Below are positions 1 through 8,064 of a DNA stretch of 64,000 bases, in pieces. The notes below the pieces were generated by a model, which was not told where the DNA came from, made no database searches, and worked only from the letters and a program-made list of their open reading frames with translations. Position 1 is the first letter of the stretch; every line of letters begins with the position of its first letter. The translations under genes and the position numbers were made by a program. This DNA is from Clostridium jeddahitimonense (GTDB lineage Bacteria; Bacillota; Clostridia; Clostridiales; Clostridiaceae): the NCBI GenBank assembly GCA_000753455.2, contig LM994670.1, positions 679,182-743,181 of the forward strand. Reading direction: 5' to 3'.

Positions 1-696
1 TTATTAGGACATAACGATGCTGGTGAGTTATATTCAGATGCTACTAAAGAATGGTCTGAATTAACTGAAGATCAACAAAAATTATTCACAGCTTTATATG
101 ATTATTGGAAATTACATGATACAAACAAAACTGACCTTTGGGATAAAGAAGCAGCTGGTGGATATATTGAAGAACAATTTAAAACTGGTGGAACTGACGT
201 TGTAAAAATCGATGGACCTTGGGCAACTACAGGTGTTAAAGATTTAGTTGGAGATGCTTCAAACTTAGAAATTATTCCACTAACAAATGTAACTGTTAAC
301 GGAAAACCATTAACTCACTGGAAAGGTGGATGGGGACTTGGTGTAAATGCAAGAGTTGAAGAAGATGCTGATAAGATGGCAGTAGCTCAAGCGTTTATAG
401 AAGAAATAGTTAACCCTGCAAATGCTCAAGAATTATTTAAATATACTGGTAAGATATTAGAAAATGTTGAACCTTCAGCTTACGAAGGAATTGATGAGTT
501 AGAAAAGAAAGTTATAGATGCAACTTATGCTGGATATGAACAAGCTGAAAACAGACCTCTATTCACTGAATGGGGTAGCGTATGGGATTCTTGGCAAAAT
601 GCATTATTATCATGGTCATCAACTCAACCAAAAGATGCTGAAGCAGCATATAACGAAGTTAAAGCTTCATTCGAAGCAATGATGTCAAGCTTCTAA
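1..696 (+). CDS. Sugar (maltose-type) ABC transporter substrate-binding protein, 3' part
   Basis: The reading frame is open from base 1 to the stop at 694-696, giving the last 231 residues; the start, signal peptide and lipobox lie outside the window. The sequence has the C-lobe character of MalE-like family 1 binding proteins: a KIDGPWATTGVKD stretch around residue 70, GGWGLGVNA around residue 110, and a C-terminal helical part with tryptophans (EWGSVWDSWQNALLSW). It would capture a sugar outside the cell and deliver it to the permeases encoded just downstream at 1318 and 3418. Maltose or maltodextrin is the best guess from the family; the exact sugar cannot be read from this fragment. Confidence 0.88.
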   Translation, partial: LLGHNDAGELYSDATKEWSELTEDQQKLFTALYDYWKLHDTNKTDLWDKEAAGGYIEEQFKTGGTDVVKIDGPWATTGVKDLVGDASNLEIIPLTNVTVNGKPLTHWKGGWGLGVNARVEEDADKMAVAQAFIEEIVNPANAQELFKYTGKILENVEPSAYEGIDELEKKVIDATYAGYEQAENRPLFTEWGSVWDSWQNALLSWSSTQPKDAEAAYNEVKASFEAMMSSF

Positions 697-735
697 GTGA
701 AGTTCTAAATCTTAGATTTAGCTAGCTGAACTTAA
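697..735 (+). repeat. Post-stop hairpin repeat, group III copy 1
   Basis: Directly after the stop codon, CTAAATC-TTA-GATTTAG (705-721) forms a 7-bp hairpin enclosed by an outer pair AAGTTC (700-705) and GAACTT (728-733). The same unit recurs after the stop of the ABC exporter at 35109, where the stem reads CCAAATC-TTA-GATTTGG. That is a compensated T:A to C:G change. Confidence 0.5.
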
Positions 736-775
736 GACACTAAATTTTATAATAATAAATCATAACTAGAAGATT

Positions 776-799
776 AGGGGACATAGTCCCCTTTTCTTG
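776..799 (+). terminator. Intra-operon stem-loop (attenuator-like)
   Basis: AGGGGAC-ATA-GTCCCCT (776-792) is a perfect 7-bp stem followed by TTTCTT. It lies between the binding-protein gene and the first membrane gene. In ABC importer operons such a hairpin commonly lets the binding protein be made in excess, by partial termination or by protecting the upstream mRNA end. Confidence 0.7.
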
Positions 800-814
800 T
801 AAAAAGGAGGCCAC

Positions 815-1276
815 ATGAGAGATCAAATAGAGATGACGAGGGGTGTATTTTATACATTAGTGGGGATATGTGCAGTAATTATATTTTCAACCTCATTAGA
901 AGCAATATTTAAAGTAAAAGACACAGTATTTTTTGAGATGTGGTTATCAAATCCAAATTTAAATACAGCTATGATAGGAGAAACTAGTGAAGAGTTATAT
1001 CAAACATATTTGACTATGTGTATGTCTTCATTTTTTGTAAAGATAATAACTCCAGTAGGATTAGCTATACATAGTTACATTACACTAACAAAATTAAGAG
1101 TAAATAAGTTATATGTAGTAATATGGACCGTATTATTAATAGGATCCTTTGGATTCTCAATTATAGGTGAATCTTTGTATTCAATATTTTTTATAGTAAG
1201 TAGCATAGGTTATATTGCTTTAATTTTAATGATGATTTATTTAGGCAAATGTATTTATAACGTAAGAGGACTCTAA
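815..1276 (+). CDS. Small integral membrane protein in the maltose-type ABC operon
   Basis: I do not recognise a family. The 153-residue product has four predicted hydrophobic segments (roughly residues 12-30, 68-88, 97-117 and 122-145) and no signal peptide cleavage site or catalytic motif that I can see. The start has an excellent Shine-Dalgarno, AGGAGG, 4 nt upstream. It sits between the binding protein and the MalF-like permease and is co-directional with both, so it is probably translated from the same transcript. Its position suggests an accessory membrane subunit or an assembly factor, but this is inference from context only. Confidence 0.7.
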   Translation: MRDQIEMTRGVFYTLVGICAVIIFSTSLEAIFKVKDTVFFEMWLSNPNLNTAMIGETSEELYQTYLTMCMSSFFVKIITPVGLAIHSYITLTKLRVNKLYVVIWTVLLIGSFGFSIIGESLYSIFFIVSSIGYIALILMMIYLGKCIYNVRGL

Positions 1277-1317
1277 AATTAGAGGTAATTGAGAAATCAT
1301 TAAAGGAGGGAAAAGGC

Positions 1318-3405
1318 TTGAAAAAATTTGATATGTATTTATATGATCATTTAGACCGTGAATATGATAGAAAGAACTTATACTTGTATGAAGTTGCATC
1401 TCTTCAATATGAAATAGAAGGTGCACAAGGAAATGAGAAAGCAGAATTAAAAAAGAAATTAGACCAATTAGTAAAAGGAAAAGCTGATCATCCATATATA
1501 AAGAAATTGAATGAATATAAAAGTAGAGAAAAATCTTTCTTAGAAGAAGTTAATAAGAAAGTTGCTGAATATAGAGGAAAGGTAGACACTGAGCTACCAA
1601 AAAGAGTTCAAAATTTAGAGGTAAGATTATTTAAAGCTAAACAATTAGTTAGTTTTTATGAAAAGTATGTAGATTTAACATACGATGCAGAATTGTTATT
1701 TGAGCAAAATAAAATGGAGATAGCTCAAATACCTCCTATATTAGACTTTGCTAAAGAAACTTATAAAGAATTAGTAGAAGCTAAATCAAAGAAAAATAAT
1801 ATAAACCCAGAAAAAAACTCTAAATTCCAAGAGGAGTTTAAGAACTTTAAAATTGAAGAAAAGAAAAACTTACAACAAAGAATTAAAGATGTAAAAGTAA
1901 AACAAAAAGAAGGTTTAATATCAAAACAAGCAAGAGAAAATACTATAAAGGAACTTAAAAGAAAATATAGAGAATTAGTTTTAGTAAAATCTTTTGAGTG
2001 TGAAAAAACTTATAATGAAGAAGTTATAAAAAATAAAAAGTATGAACTTAATAAAACACTTAAACAAAAAATTAATACTGTAAATGTAAATGTTTCTGAC
2101 CTTAGAAGAGTTTATCCAATAGAAGTAGAAAAGAAGACTCCATGGAAATCATATGTGACTATTTTATTCCCAGGATTAGGGCAATTACTTAATAAGCAGT
2201 ATATAAAATCGATAATAATGTTCTTAGGTAGCATTTATATATACGCAATGGCTATTCCATATGCATTAGGCTATGGTAACTATAAGGGAGAAGGGATTGC
2301 AGGTCTTATTAGCTTAGCAGAAGGTGCAGGAAAGCTTGACAGATCAATAATATTTATGATTGAAGGTATACTTGCAATAACTTTAATCGTATTAGCTCTA
2401 GTATTGCTATTATTATCTTTTAAAGATGTTAATAAAGTTGAAAAAGAAGAGATAAAGGGAATAAGAACAAGGACTTGGATAGAAACTAAGCAAAGTTTAC
2501 TTGAAGATGGATTCCCGTATATGGTATCAGCACCAGCATTAGTGGTGACAATATTTATGGTGTTTATACCAGTTGCGACAACAATACTTTTATCATTTAC
2601 AGGAATGGATCCAAAGCATCAAGCTAAGTTTGGATGGGAAGGCCTAAGTAACTATAAGATGATTGCTTTAGGACAAGGATTAGCTGGATCAGTATTCTGG
2701 AAGATTCTTGGATGGACAATAATCTGGACTTTAGTTGCTACTACATTAGCAATAGCCTTAGGATTTGTTTTAGCTATAGTTCTTAACAATGATAGAATAA
2801 AAGGTAAAACATTATTTAGAACAATATATTTACTACCTTGGGCTGTACCAGCATTTATAACAATAACATTCTTTAGTATATTATCATCTCCAAATGGAGC
2901 ATTAACACAGGCTCTACAAGGCATTTTTGGAGAAGGATTATCAATAAAAAATAACACATTTGTAGCTAGATCAGTACTTATTTGTATACAAGCATGGCTT
3001 GGAAGTGCTTATGTATTCTTATTATCAACAGGAGTTCTTCAATCTATAAATAAAGAACTTTATGAGGCTGCTGATATAGATGGAGCTACAAGCTTTAAGA
3101 AATTATCAAAGATCACTATACCATTAGTATTATTCCAAACAGCTCCACTTTTAGTTGGGCAATATACCTTTAATTTTAATAACTTCTCAATCATATGGTT
3201 ATTTAACAATGGGGGACCATTTAACCCATCAGTATATGGGAATCTAGCAGGTTCAACAGACCTTCTAATTTCATACATCTATAAGCTTACTTTAGAAAAT
3301 CAATATCAAGCTTTAGGTGCTGCCATAACTATGATAGTTTCTATAGCTCTTATAATAATAGCTTATATTGGATATAGAAATACAGAAGTATTTAAAAAGG
3401 AGTAA
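1318..3405 (+). CDS. MalF-like sugar ABC permease with N-terminal coiled-coil extension
   Basis: Membrane permease subunit of a maltose-type importer. The C-terminal part (about residues 405-695) is a typical binding-protein-dependent permease with the EAA loop ELYEAADIDGATSFKKL near residue 580, which docks on the ATPase. The first 265 residues are very rich in Lys and Glu and look like a long cytoplasmic coiled coil. They are followed by a hydrophobic stretch starting FPGLGQLLNKQY (around residue 283) that resembles TM2/DUF5683-type motifs, and a second membrane segment near 345-370. Ordinary Firmicute MalF proteins are about 430 residues, so 695 is unusually long. The start is a TTG preceded by AAAGGAGGG. 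The MalG-like gene follows after 12 nt. Confidence 0.87.
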   Translation: MKKFDMYLYDHLDREYDRKNLYLYEVASLQYEIEGAQGNEKAELKKKLDQLVKGKADHPYIKKLNEYKSREKSFLEEVNKKVAEYRGKVDTELPKRVQNLEVRLFKAKQLVSFYEKYVDLTYDAELLFEQNKMEIAQIPPILDFAKETYKELVEAKSKKNNINPEKNSKFQEEFKNFKIEEKKNLQQRIKDVKVKQKEGLISKQARENTIKELKRKYRELVLVKSFECEKTYNEEVIKNKKYELNKTLKQKINTVNVNVSDLRRVYPIEVEKKTPWKSYVTILFPGLGQLLNKQYIKSIIMFLGSIYIYAMAIPYALGYGNYKGEGIAGLISLAEGAGKLDRSIIFMIEGILAITLIVLALVLLLLSFKDVNKVEKEEIKGIRTRTWIETKQSLLEDGFPYMVSAPALVVTIFMVFIPVATTILLSFTGMDPKHQAKFGWEGLSNYKMIALGQGLAGSVFWKILGWTIIWTLVATTLAIALGFVLAIVLNNDRIKGKTLFRTIYLLPWAVPAFITITFFSILSSPNGALTQALQGIFGEGLSIKNNTFVARSVLICIQAWLGSAYVFLLSTGVLQSINKELYEAADIDGATSFKKLSKITIPLVLFQTAPLLVGQYTFNFNNFSIIWLFNNGGPFNPSVYGNLAGSTDLLISYIYKLTLENQYQALGAAITMIVSIALIIIAYIGYRNTEVFKKE

Positions 3406-3417
3406 GGGGGTAACGGT

Positions 3418-4344
3418 ATGTTAGAAACAAACAATGTTAAACAGAAAAGTTCATTAAAGAAGAAAAAGAAAAGTAATCTTTATCTTTCAGATAAACAACC
3501 TCTTACTTTAGGAGGGAAAATTGTCCTAGGAATATCTTACGTATTCTTAATAGGTTGGGCATTAGCTGTAATATGGCCAATATTACAAATTATAATATCT
3601 TCATTTAATGGTGAACAAGGAAAGAGATTAAATCTTAATTCAGGATTTAGTTTTTCATTAAAACATTTCCAACATTTATTTGAAAATACAATGTATTTAA
3701 AATGGATGGGTAATACAATATTTATAAGTGTTGTGACTGCTATATTAGTAGTATTAATTGTATCATTTACAGGATACGCTTATTCAAGATATAGATTTAA
3801 AGGTAAGAAAGTATCTCTTATGACAATAATGCTTATACAAACAATACCACAATTCGTTGGTATAACAGCATACTTTACTATGTACTCAATTGCATCTGAT
3901 ATGGTTCCAGCTTTTACTAGACAGATGATGCTTATACTTATCTATGCAGGTACAGGTATTGCCGGAAATACAATTATATTAAAAGGATATTTAGATTCCA
4001 TCTCAACAGAATTAGATGACGCTGCAAAAATTGATGGATGTTCTAGTATGAAAATATATAGACTTATAATAATGCCTATAGCAAGACCAATGCTAGCAAT
4101 TATAGCATTATGGTCATTTATAGGACCATTCATGGATGTTCTATTATCAAAAGTTTTATTAACTACACCTGCTGATTACACATTAGCAGTAGGGTTATAT
4201 ACTTTAGTAAATGATGAACGTACAATTAACCAACCAGCCTTTGCAGCAGGAGCTCTTTTAGCGGCTGTACCAATAGTAATATTGTTTATTGCATTACAAA
4301 AACAATTAGTATCAGGTCTTTCAAATGGTGCTACAAAAGGATAG
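3418..4344 (+). CDS. MalG-like sugar ABC transporter permease
   Basis: Second membrane subunit of the importer, 308 residues, with a Lys-rich cytoplasmic N terminus (residues 1-30) and about six membrane segments. The EAA loop ELDDAAKIDGCSSMKIYRLI near residue 198 and the following PIARP are characteristic of the MalG group. It pairs with the 695-residue permease encoded 12 nt upstream and with the ATPase 17 nt downstream. RBS AAGGGGG lies just before the start. Length and motifs are normal for the family. Confidence 0.93.
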   Translation: MLETNNVKQKSSLKKKKKSNLYLSDKQPLTLGGKIVLGISYVFLIGWALAVIWPILQIIISSFNGEQGKRLNLNSGFSFSLKHFQHLFENTMYLKWMGNTIFISVVTAILVVLIVSFTGYAYSRYRFKGKKVSLMTIMLIQTIPQFVGITAYFTMYSIASDMVPAFTRQMMLILIYAGTGIAGNTIILKGYLDSISTELDDAAKIDGCSSMKIYRLIIMPIARPMLAIIALWSFIGPFMDVLLSKVLLTTPADYTLAVGLYTLVNDERTINQPAFAAGALLAAVPIVILFIALQKQLVSGLSNGATKG

Positions 4345-4361
4345 GATAGGAGCGAGTAGAT

Positions 4362-5444
4362 ATGAAGGTAACATTAAATAATATAGGTAAGAAATATGAA
4401 AGTAGAGAAGATTTTACTTTAAGAAATATAAATTTAGAAATAGAAGATAAAGATTTCTGTGTAATATTAGGACCATCAGGATGTGGTAAAACTACATTGT
4501 TAAGAATGATTGCAGGACTTAACTCAATTACAGAAGGGGACCTTTTATTTGGAGAAAAGAGAGTTAATAAATTAGCTTCAAAGGATAGAGACATAGCGAT
4601 GGTTTTCCAAAGCTATGCATTATATCCACACATGACAGTTTATGATAATATGGCATTCTCTTTATCAATGAGAAAAGAAAGAAAGAACGTAATTAATGAA
4701 CGTGTAATGGAAGCAGCTAAGCTATTACAAATAGAAAATTACTTATACTCTAAGCCTTCAGATATATCAGGAGGGCAAAGACAAAGAGTTGCCTTAGGAA
4801 GAGCTATAGTAAGAAAACCAAGCGTATTCTTAATGGACGAACCTCTTTCTAACTTAGATGCAAAACTTAGAGAGCATATGAGAATTGAGCTTGTAAGAAT
4901 TCATAAGGCACTTGGAACTACAAGTATATATGTTACTCATGATCAAGTCGAAGCTATGACAATGGCAACTAAAATTGTTCTTATGAACGATGGTAAGATT
5001 CAACAAGTTGGTAAGCCATATGAATTCTATGAAAGACCACAAAACATGTTCGTAGCTAAGTTTATAGGGTCACCAACTATCAATACGATAAAAGGTAAGA
5101 TGGAAGGAAAGAAGTTTGTTTCAGAAGATGGAATGATTTCTGTTACACCATCAGAGAAAGATTTAAAAGCATTAGCAAATCATGTTGGTAAAGATGTTTA
5201 CTTAGGAATTCGTTCTGAAAGATTTGTAAGTGGAGAAGCAGAGGAATGCTTTGAAGGAACAGTAGATGTAATTGAAGTATTAGGAAAAGAAAAAACATTA
5301 TTCGTTAAATTAAAGAGCGGAAAAGATATAGTTATAACAGTTCCAGGTTACTATGCATATGAAGTTGGAGAAAAGCATACATTCGGATTTGATTTAGATG
5401 CATTACACTTCTTCGATGCAGAAACTGAAGAAAGAATAAATTAG
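4362..5444 (+). CDS. MsmK/UgpC-type sugar ABC transporter ATP-binding protein
   Basis: ATPase that powers the sugar importer, 360 residues. Visible parts are the Walker A GPSGCGKTT (residues 37-45), Q-loop in VFQSYALYPHMTV (about 80), signature SGGQRQRVALGRA (about 130), Walker B VFLMDEPLSNLD (about 155), the H-loop VTHDQ (about 190) and a C-terminal OB-fold regulatory domain (about 240-360), as in MalK/MsmK. It is the last gene of the operon. The stop codon is followed at once by the multi-hairpin element at 5445. Such ATPases often serve several sugar importers. Confidence 0.94.
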   Translation: MKVTLNNIGKKYESREDFTLRNINLEIEDKDFCVILGPSGCGKTTLLRMIAGLNSITEGDLLFGEKRVNKLASKDRDIAMVFQSYALYPHMTVYDNMAFSLSMRKERKNVINERVMEAAKLLQIENYLYSKPSDISGGQRQRVALGRAIVRKPSVFLMDEPLSNLDAKLREHMRIELVRIHKALGTTSIYVTHDQVEAMTMATKIVLMNDGKIQQVGKPYEFYERPQNMFVAKFIGSPTINTIKGKMEGKKFVSEDGMISVTPSEKDLKALANHVGKDVYLGIRSERFVSGEAEECFEGTVDVIEVLGKEKTLFVKLKSGKDIVITVPGYYAYEVGEKHTFGFDLDALHFFDAETEERIN

Positions 5445-5716
5445 TACAAGCAAAGCTTGTAGGAGAAATATTTGCCCTAGGGCAAAGAGAAATGTGCCTG
5501 CGGTGGAGAAATACTTGCCTTAGGGGCAAAGACAAATATGACTTCGTCAGAGAAATATGCTTATGGCAGATATAATATCTATGCTGTAGGCATATTTTTT
5601 TCTGTAGCTTTAACCACATATTTCTCTTCAGCCTGCTGAACATTTCTCTATGACGAAGTCATACATTTCTCTTGCCATAGGCAACATTTCTCTTTGTGAG
5701 CGAAGCGAACAACTTA
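5445..5716. repeat. Modular multi-hairpin element, type I (GAGAAATAT linkers), copy A
   Basis: This 272-bp stretch fills the whole gap between two convergent stop codons. Short palindromes, for example TACAAGC-AAA-GCTTGTA (5445-5461), TTTGCCCTAGGGCAAA (5471-5486), TGACTTCGTCA (5539-5549), TTCAGCCTGCTGAA (5627-5640), TATGACGAAGTCATA (5649-5663) and TTGCCATAGGCAA (5672-5684), are separated by GAGAAATAT-like linkers on the left. On the right the linkers are ATTTCTC-like, the reverse complement. The centre is AGATATAATATCT (5569-5581). The two halves can pair as one long stem with side hairpins. It probably ends transcription in both directions; its real role is unknown. Confidence 0.8.
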
Positions 5717-5717
5717 A

Positions 5718-6503
5718 CTATATTTCGTATATAATATTAAGTCCTAATTTCTTAGCGTATTCATATGCTTGATCCATAGATGAATCCCACATGAATTTAG
5801 GTTCATGACAATCGGAATTTATTATAACCTTCAAATTAGTTTTAGCTACTCTTTCCCAAAACTTATCATGAGGATAAGGATATCTATATACATCAGGAAA
5901 TGATGTTATTCCTTTTCTAAAGCCATTTGCATTAAGCTCAAGTATAGTATCATGCTTTAGTGCACTTTCTATTATTATTTCACAAGCTTTATCACAGTTT
6001 TCATCCCAAGGAAGATTATTTACAAATATAAGATCAGGATGAGCTAAGAATTTGAAAAAGTCAGTTTCTAAAGCTTTAGAAATTGATAATGCATAATCTA
6101 TGTAAGCATCGGTAGAACTTAATGAAAAAGTATGTACTAATTCACCTTTTGATAAGAATGCATGTTGACCTAAGATTAAGTAATCAATGCTTAAATAATT
6201 TAAGAGGTAATTATAATAGCTAGATACTGATTCATCATATTCTATTTCTAAACCTATTAAAATTTTTATTTTATCTTTGTATTTTATTTGCAAGTATCTA
6301 ACAGTATCGATATAGTCTTGAAGCTCTGAATAATCCATTCTAGTATCTTTAGAGGAATTTAGTCTACCGTCAGGATATGGAGCATGGTCACTAAATCCTA
6401 ATATAGTTAATTTACTTTCTAAGGCAGACTTTAAGTAATCTAATTCAGTTCCAACGGCATGTCCGCACCTATATGTGTGAGTATGATAATTTACTTTATG
6501 CAT
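5718..6503 (-). CDS. hisK: Histidinol-phosphatase, PHP family
   Basis: PHP-type phosphoesterase of 261 residues, matching the HisK/HisJ group that dephosphorylates histidinol phosphate in histidine synthesis. Metal-binding motifs are visible: HTHTYRCGHA (residues 7-16), GFSDHAPYPDGR (about 36-47), GLEIEYDE (about 84-91) and a C-terminal NSDCHEP (about 229). The start at 6503 has AGGAGA upstream. It is a single gene here, not within a his operon, and is convergent with the sugar ABC operon. A related PHP phosphatase with another substrate is possible. Confidence 0.85.
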   Translation of the reverse strand: MHKVNYHTHTYRCGHAVGTELDYLKSALESKLTILGFSDHAPYPDGRLNSSKDTRMDYSELQDYIDTVRYLQIKYKDKIKILIGLEIEYDESVSSYYNYLLNYLSIDYLILGQHAFLSKGELVHTFSLSSTDAYIDYALSISKALETDFFKFLAHPDLIFVNNLPWDENCDKACEIIIESALKHDTILELNANGFRKGITSFPDVYRYPYPHDKFWERVAKTNLKVIINSDCHEPKFMWDSSMDQAYEYAKKLGLNIIYEI

Positions 6504-6561
6504 AATAGAAATCTCCTAAAATAATTTATTATAATATAATTCTATAAATATATTATATAAA

Positions 6562-6601
6562 AGTAAACAAAATAAACCTCACATAATAATGTAAGGTTTA
6601 T
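6562..6601 (-). terminator. Terminator of the tRNA-fMet transcript
   Basis: Read on the minus strand, a 13-nt arm (6601-6589) pairs with 6584-6572 (ATAAACCTTACAT against ATGTGAGGTTTAT, one G-T pair), with a 4-nt loop and a T-rich tail TTTTGTTT. It starts at the CCA end of the tRNA. Confidence 0.75.
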
Positions 6602-6676
6602 GGTTGCGGGGGAAGGACTTGAACCTCCGACCTTCGGGTTATGAGCCCGACGAGCTGCCAACTGCTCCACCCCGCG
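6601..6676 (-). tRNA. Initiator tRNA-fMet (CAT)
   Basis: The minus strand folds as a 76-nt tRNA with anticodon CAT and an encoded CCA end. Two features identify it as the initiator. The acceptor begins CGCGGGG and ends CCCCGCA-A-CCA, leaving an unpaired C1-A72. The anticodon stem also has three consecutive G:C pairs (GGG-CTCATAA-CCC). It stands alone, not in a tRNA cluster, with its own terminator. Confidence 0.97.
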
Positions 6677-6883
6677 ATGTTATATAGTTGTTTAAGTATT
6701 TATATTATAGTATATACATAAATTACGATAATATGCTAAATAATAAAAATTTATTTTTATTTGTTTTAAAATAAGAAATATGTATCAATAGATTTAATAG
6801 ATATTAAATTAAAAGGTAATATAGGGCTAAATATCGAATATATATTATTGTAAAGGTATACATTAGGAGTTGGAGGGGTCAAA

Positions 6884-7222
6884 ATGAAAATAAAAATTAA
6901 ATCACTATTAATAGATAAGGATAAGAGCATAGCGGAATGTATATGTGGCGATAATGCTTTTACAGTAAGAGATTTAAAATTTAACGTAGATCCGGAAAGT
7001 TTAGAAGTAACTAATGAAGATTCTGAAATATTAAAATGCCTTAAACATTGCATTAATGAAAATAATAATGAAATAGATTACCTAAGAGTGAGCGAGCTCA
7101 TAGATACGAGCAATATTATATGGAATAACTTCTGGAATGAAGAAGAATTTAATCGTACATGTAAATTTGAATTTAGAAATTGCTTTAATTTAGAAGAATG
7201 TAAATATGTTTATGTAAACTAG
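6884..7222 (+). CDS. Hypothetical protein, 112 residues
   Basis: I do not recognise this protein. It is acidic, has no signal peptide or membrane segment, and contains six cysteines, among them ECICGD near residue 20, KCLKHC near 51-56 and RNCFNLEEC near 100-108. It begins after a good Shine-Dalgarno (GGAGGGG), which with normal codon use supports real translation. The Cys pairs could bind a metal, but the spacing matches no family I can name. It ends at the type II hairpin element and is convergent with the chromate transporter genes. Confidence 0.65.
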   Translation: MKIKIKSLLIDKDKSIAECICGDNAFTVRDLKFNVDPESLEVTNEDSEILKCLKHCINENNNEIDYLRVSELIDTSNIIWNNFWNEEEFNRTCKFEFRNCFNLEECKYVYVN

Positions 7223-7484
7223 AAATAAAGTGCGAAGCACTTTAGAGAAAAGTTTGACTTCGTCAAAGGGGAAAAGTCAGCTAACGCTGAAGGGAAAAGG
7301 TTACTTACGTAACGGGGAAAATATTGCTTTTCGCAATAATGAAAAGTCAGAGTATTGCACTTTTTTCTGCTACGCAAGTAGCATTTTCACCTTAACTTAA
7401 GTTAACTTTTCCCCGCTGCTTTAGCAGCCTTTTCACCTCGACGAAGTCGACTTTTCACTTGCGCACCTAGTGCGCACTTTATTT
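7223..7484. repeat. Modular multi-hairpin element, type II (GGGGAAAAG linkers), copy B
   Basis: The clearest copy: five hairpins, a centre, and five hairpins. Stems begin at 7227, 7253, 7277, 7300 and 7323, then 7368, 7392, 7415, 7438 and 7460, a spacing of 22-26 nt. Left linkers are GGGGAAAAG-like and right linkers CTTTTCCCC-like. The ends form a perfect 12-bp terminal inverted repeat, AAATAAAGTGCG (7223-7234) and CGCACTTTATTT (7473-7484), and the right end contains the first bases of the stop codon of the convergent gene. Each end hairpin followed by CTTTATTT would act as an outward terminator. Confidence 0.85.
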
Positions 7485-8064
7485 ATTTTGCCATTGAAAA
7501 GATAATTCCAAGTATAGCTGAAGCTGCAATAAATACTACAGGGTGTAGTTTTTTTGTAGCTTTTACTTTATTGGTAAGTACAAATAATATTATTGCTAAA
7601 ACTATTGCACCAAAGTTAAAGAAATCTAATATTGAACCACTAGATTTAAACTTATCTGAATTTGTTAATGATAGCATTATTACAGGAACACCAGCAGCTG
7701 CTATTAAAGCGGTAGAAGTTGGTCTTAATGAATAGAATACTGATTTAACTATAGGACTATCTTTAAATTTTGATAAGAATTTAGCTATAATAAGAATTAC
7801 TATTATAGATGGAGCTATAAGTCCTAAAGTAGCTATTATAGATCCTAGAGGCCCAGCAGTAGTAAAGCCAACATATGTTGCCATATTTACACCTATTGGT
7901 CCTGGAGTTGACTCAGAGATAGCTATCATATCTATAAGCTGAGCTTGTGTAAACCATCCTGTTTTTAAAGCCATAGCATCTAAAAATGGAAGAGTTGCCA
8001 TACCACCGCCAACAGCGAAAAGGCCTGTTTTAAAGAATTCATAAAAAAGCATTAAATAAATCAT
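7483..8064 (-). CDS. Chromate transporter family protein (half-size, second of pair)
   Basis: A 193-residue short-chain CHR protein with the conserved FAVGGGMATLPFLDAM near the N terminus and ESTPGPIGVNMATYVG near residue 50, plus about five hydrophobic segments. Short CHR proteins work as pairs of homologous halves with opposite orientation in the membrane, and the partner is encoded immediately upstream with no gap. The family exports chromate in characterised bacteria; the physiological ion in an anaerobe is unknown, so the chromate name is by homology. The gene ends at the type II hairpin element. Confidence 0.88.
   Translation of the reverse strand: MIYLMLFYEFFKTGLFAVGGGMATLPFLDAMALKTGWFTQAQLIDMIAISESTPGPIGVNMATYVGFTTAGPLGSIIATLGLIAPSIIVILIIAKFLSKFKDSPIVKSVFYSLRPTSTALIAAAGVPVIMLSLTNSDKFKSSGSILDFFNFGAIVLAIILFVLTNKVKATKKLHPVVFIAASAILGIIFSMAK

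Noticed and set aside
5332-5643. Minus-strand open frame of 103 codons running through the hairpin element
   Set aside because: It overlaps the end of the ATPase gene and the repeat, its sequence reflects the repeated linkers (HRRHISL-like), and it has no ribosome site.
6601-6676. Elongator tRNA-Met
   Set aside because: The unpaired C1-A72 and three G:C pairs in the anticodon stem identify it as the initiator tRNA.
7227-7476. Regular spacing of hairpins looked like a CRISPR array
   Set aside because: The units are different palindromes, not identical repeats with unique spacers, the two halves are mirror images, and no cas gene is in the window.
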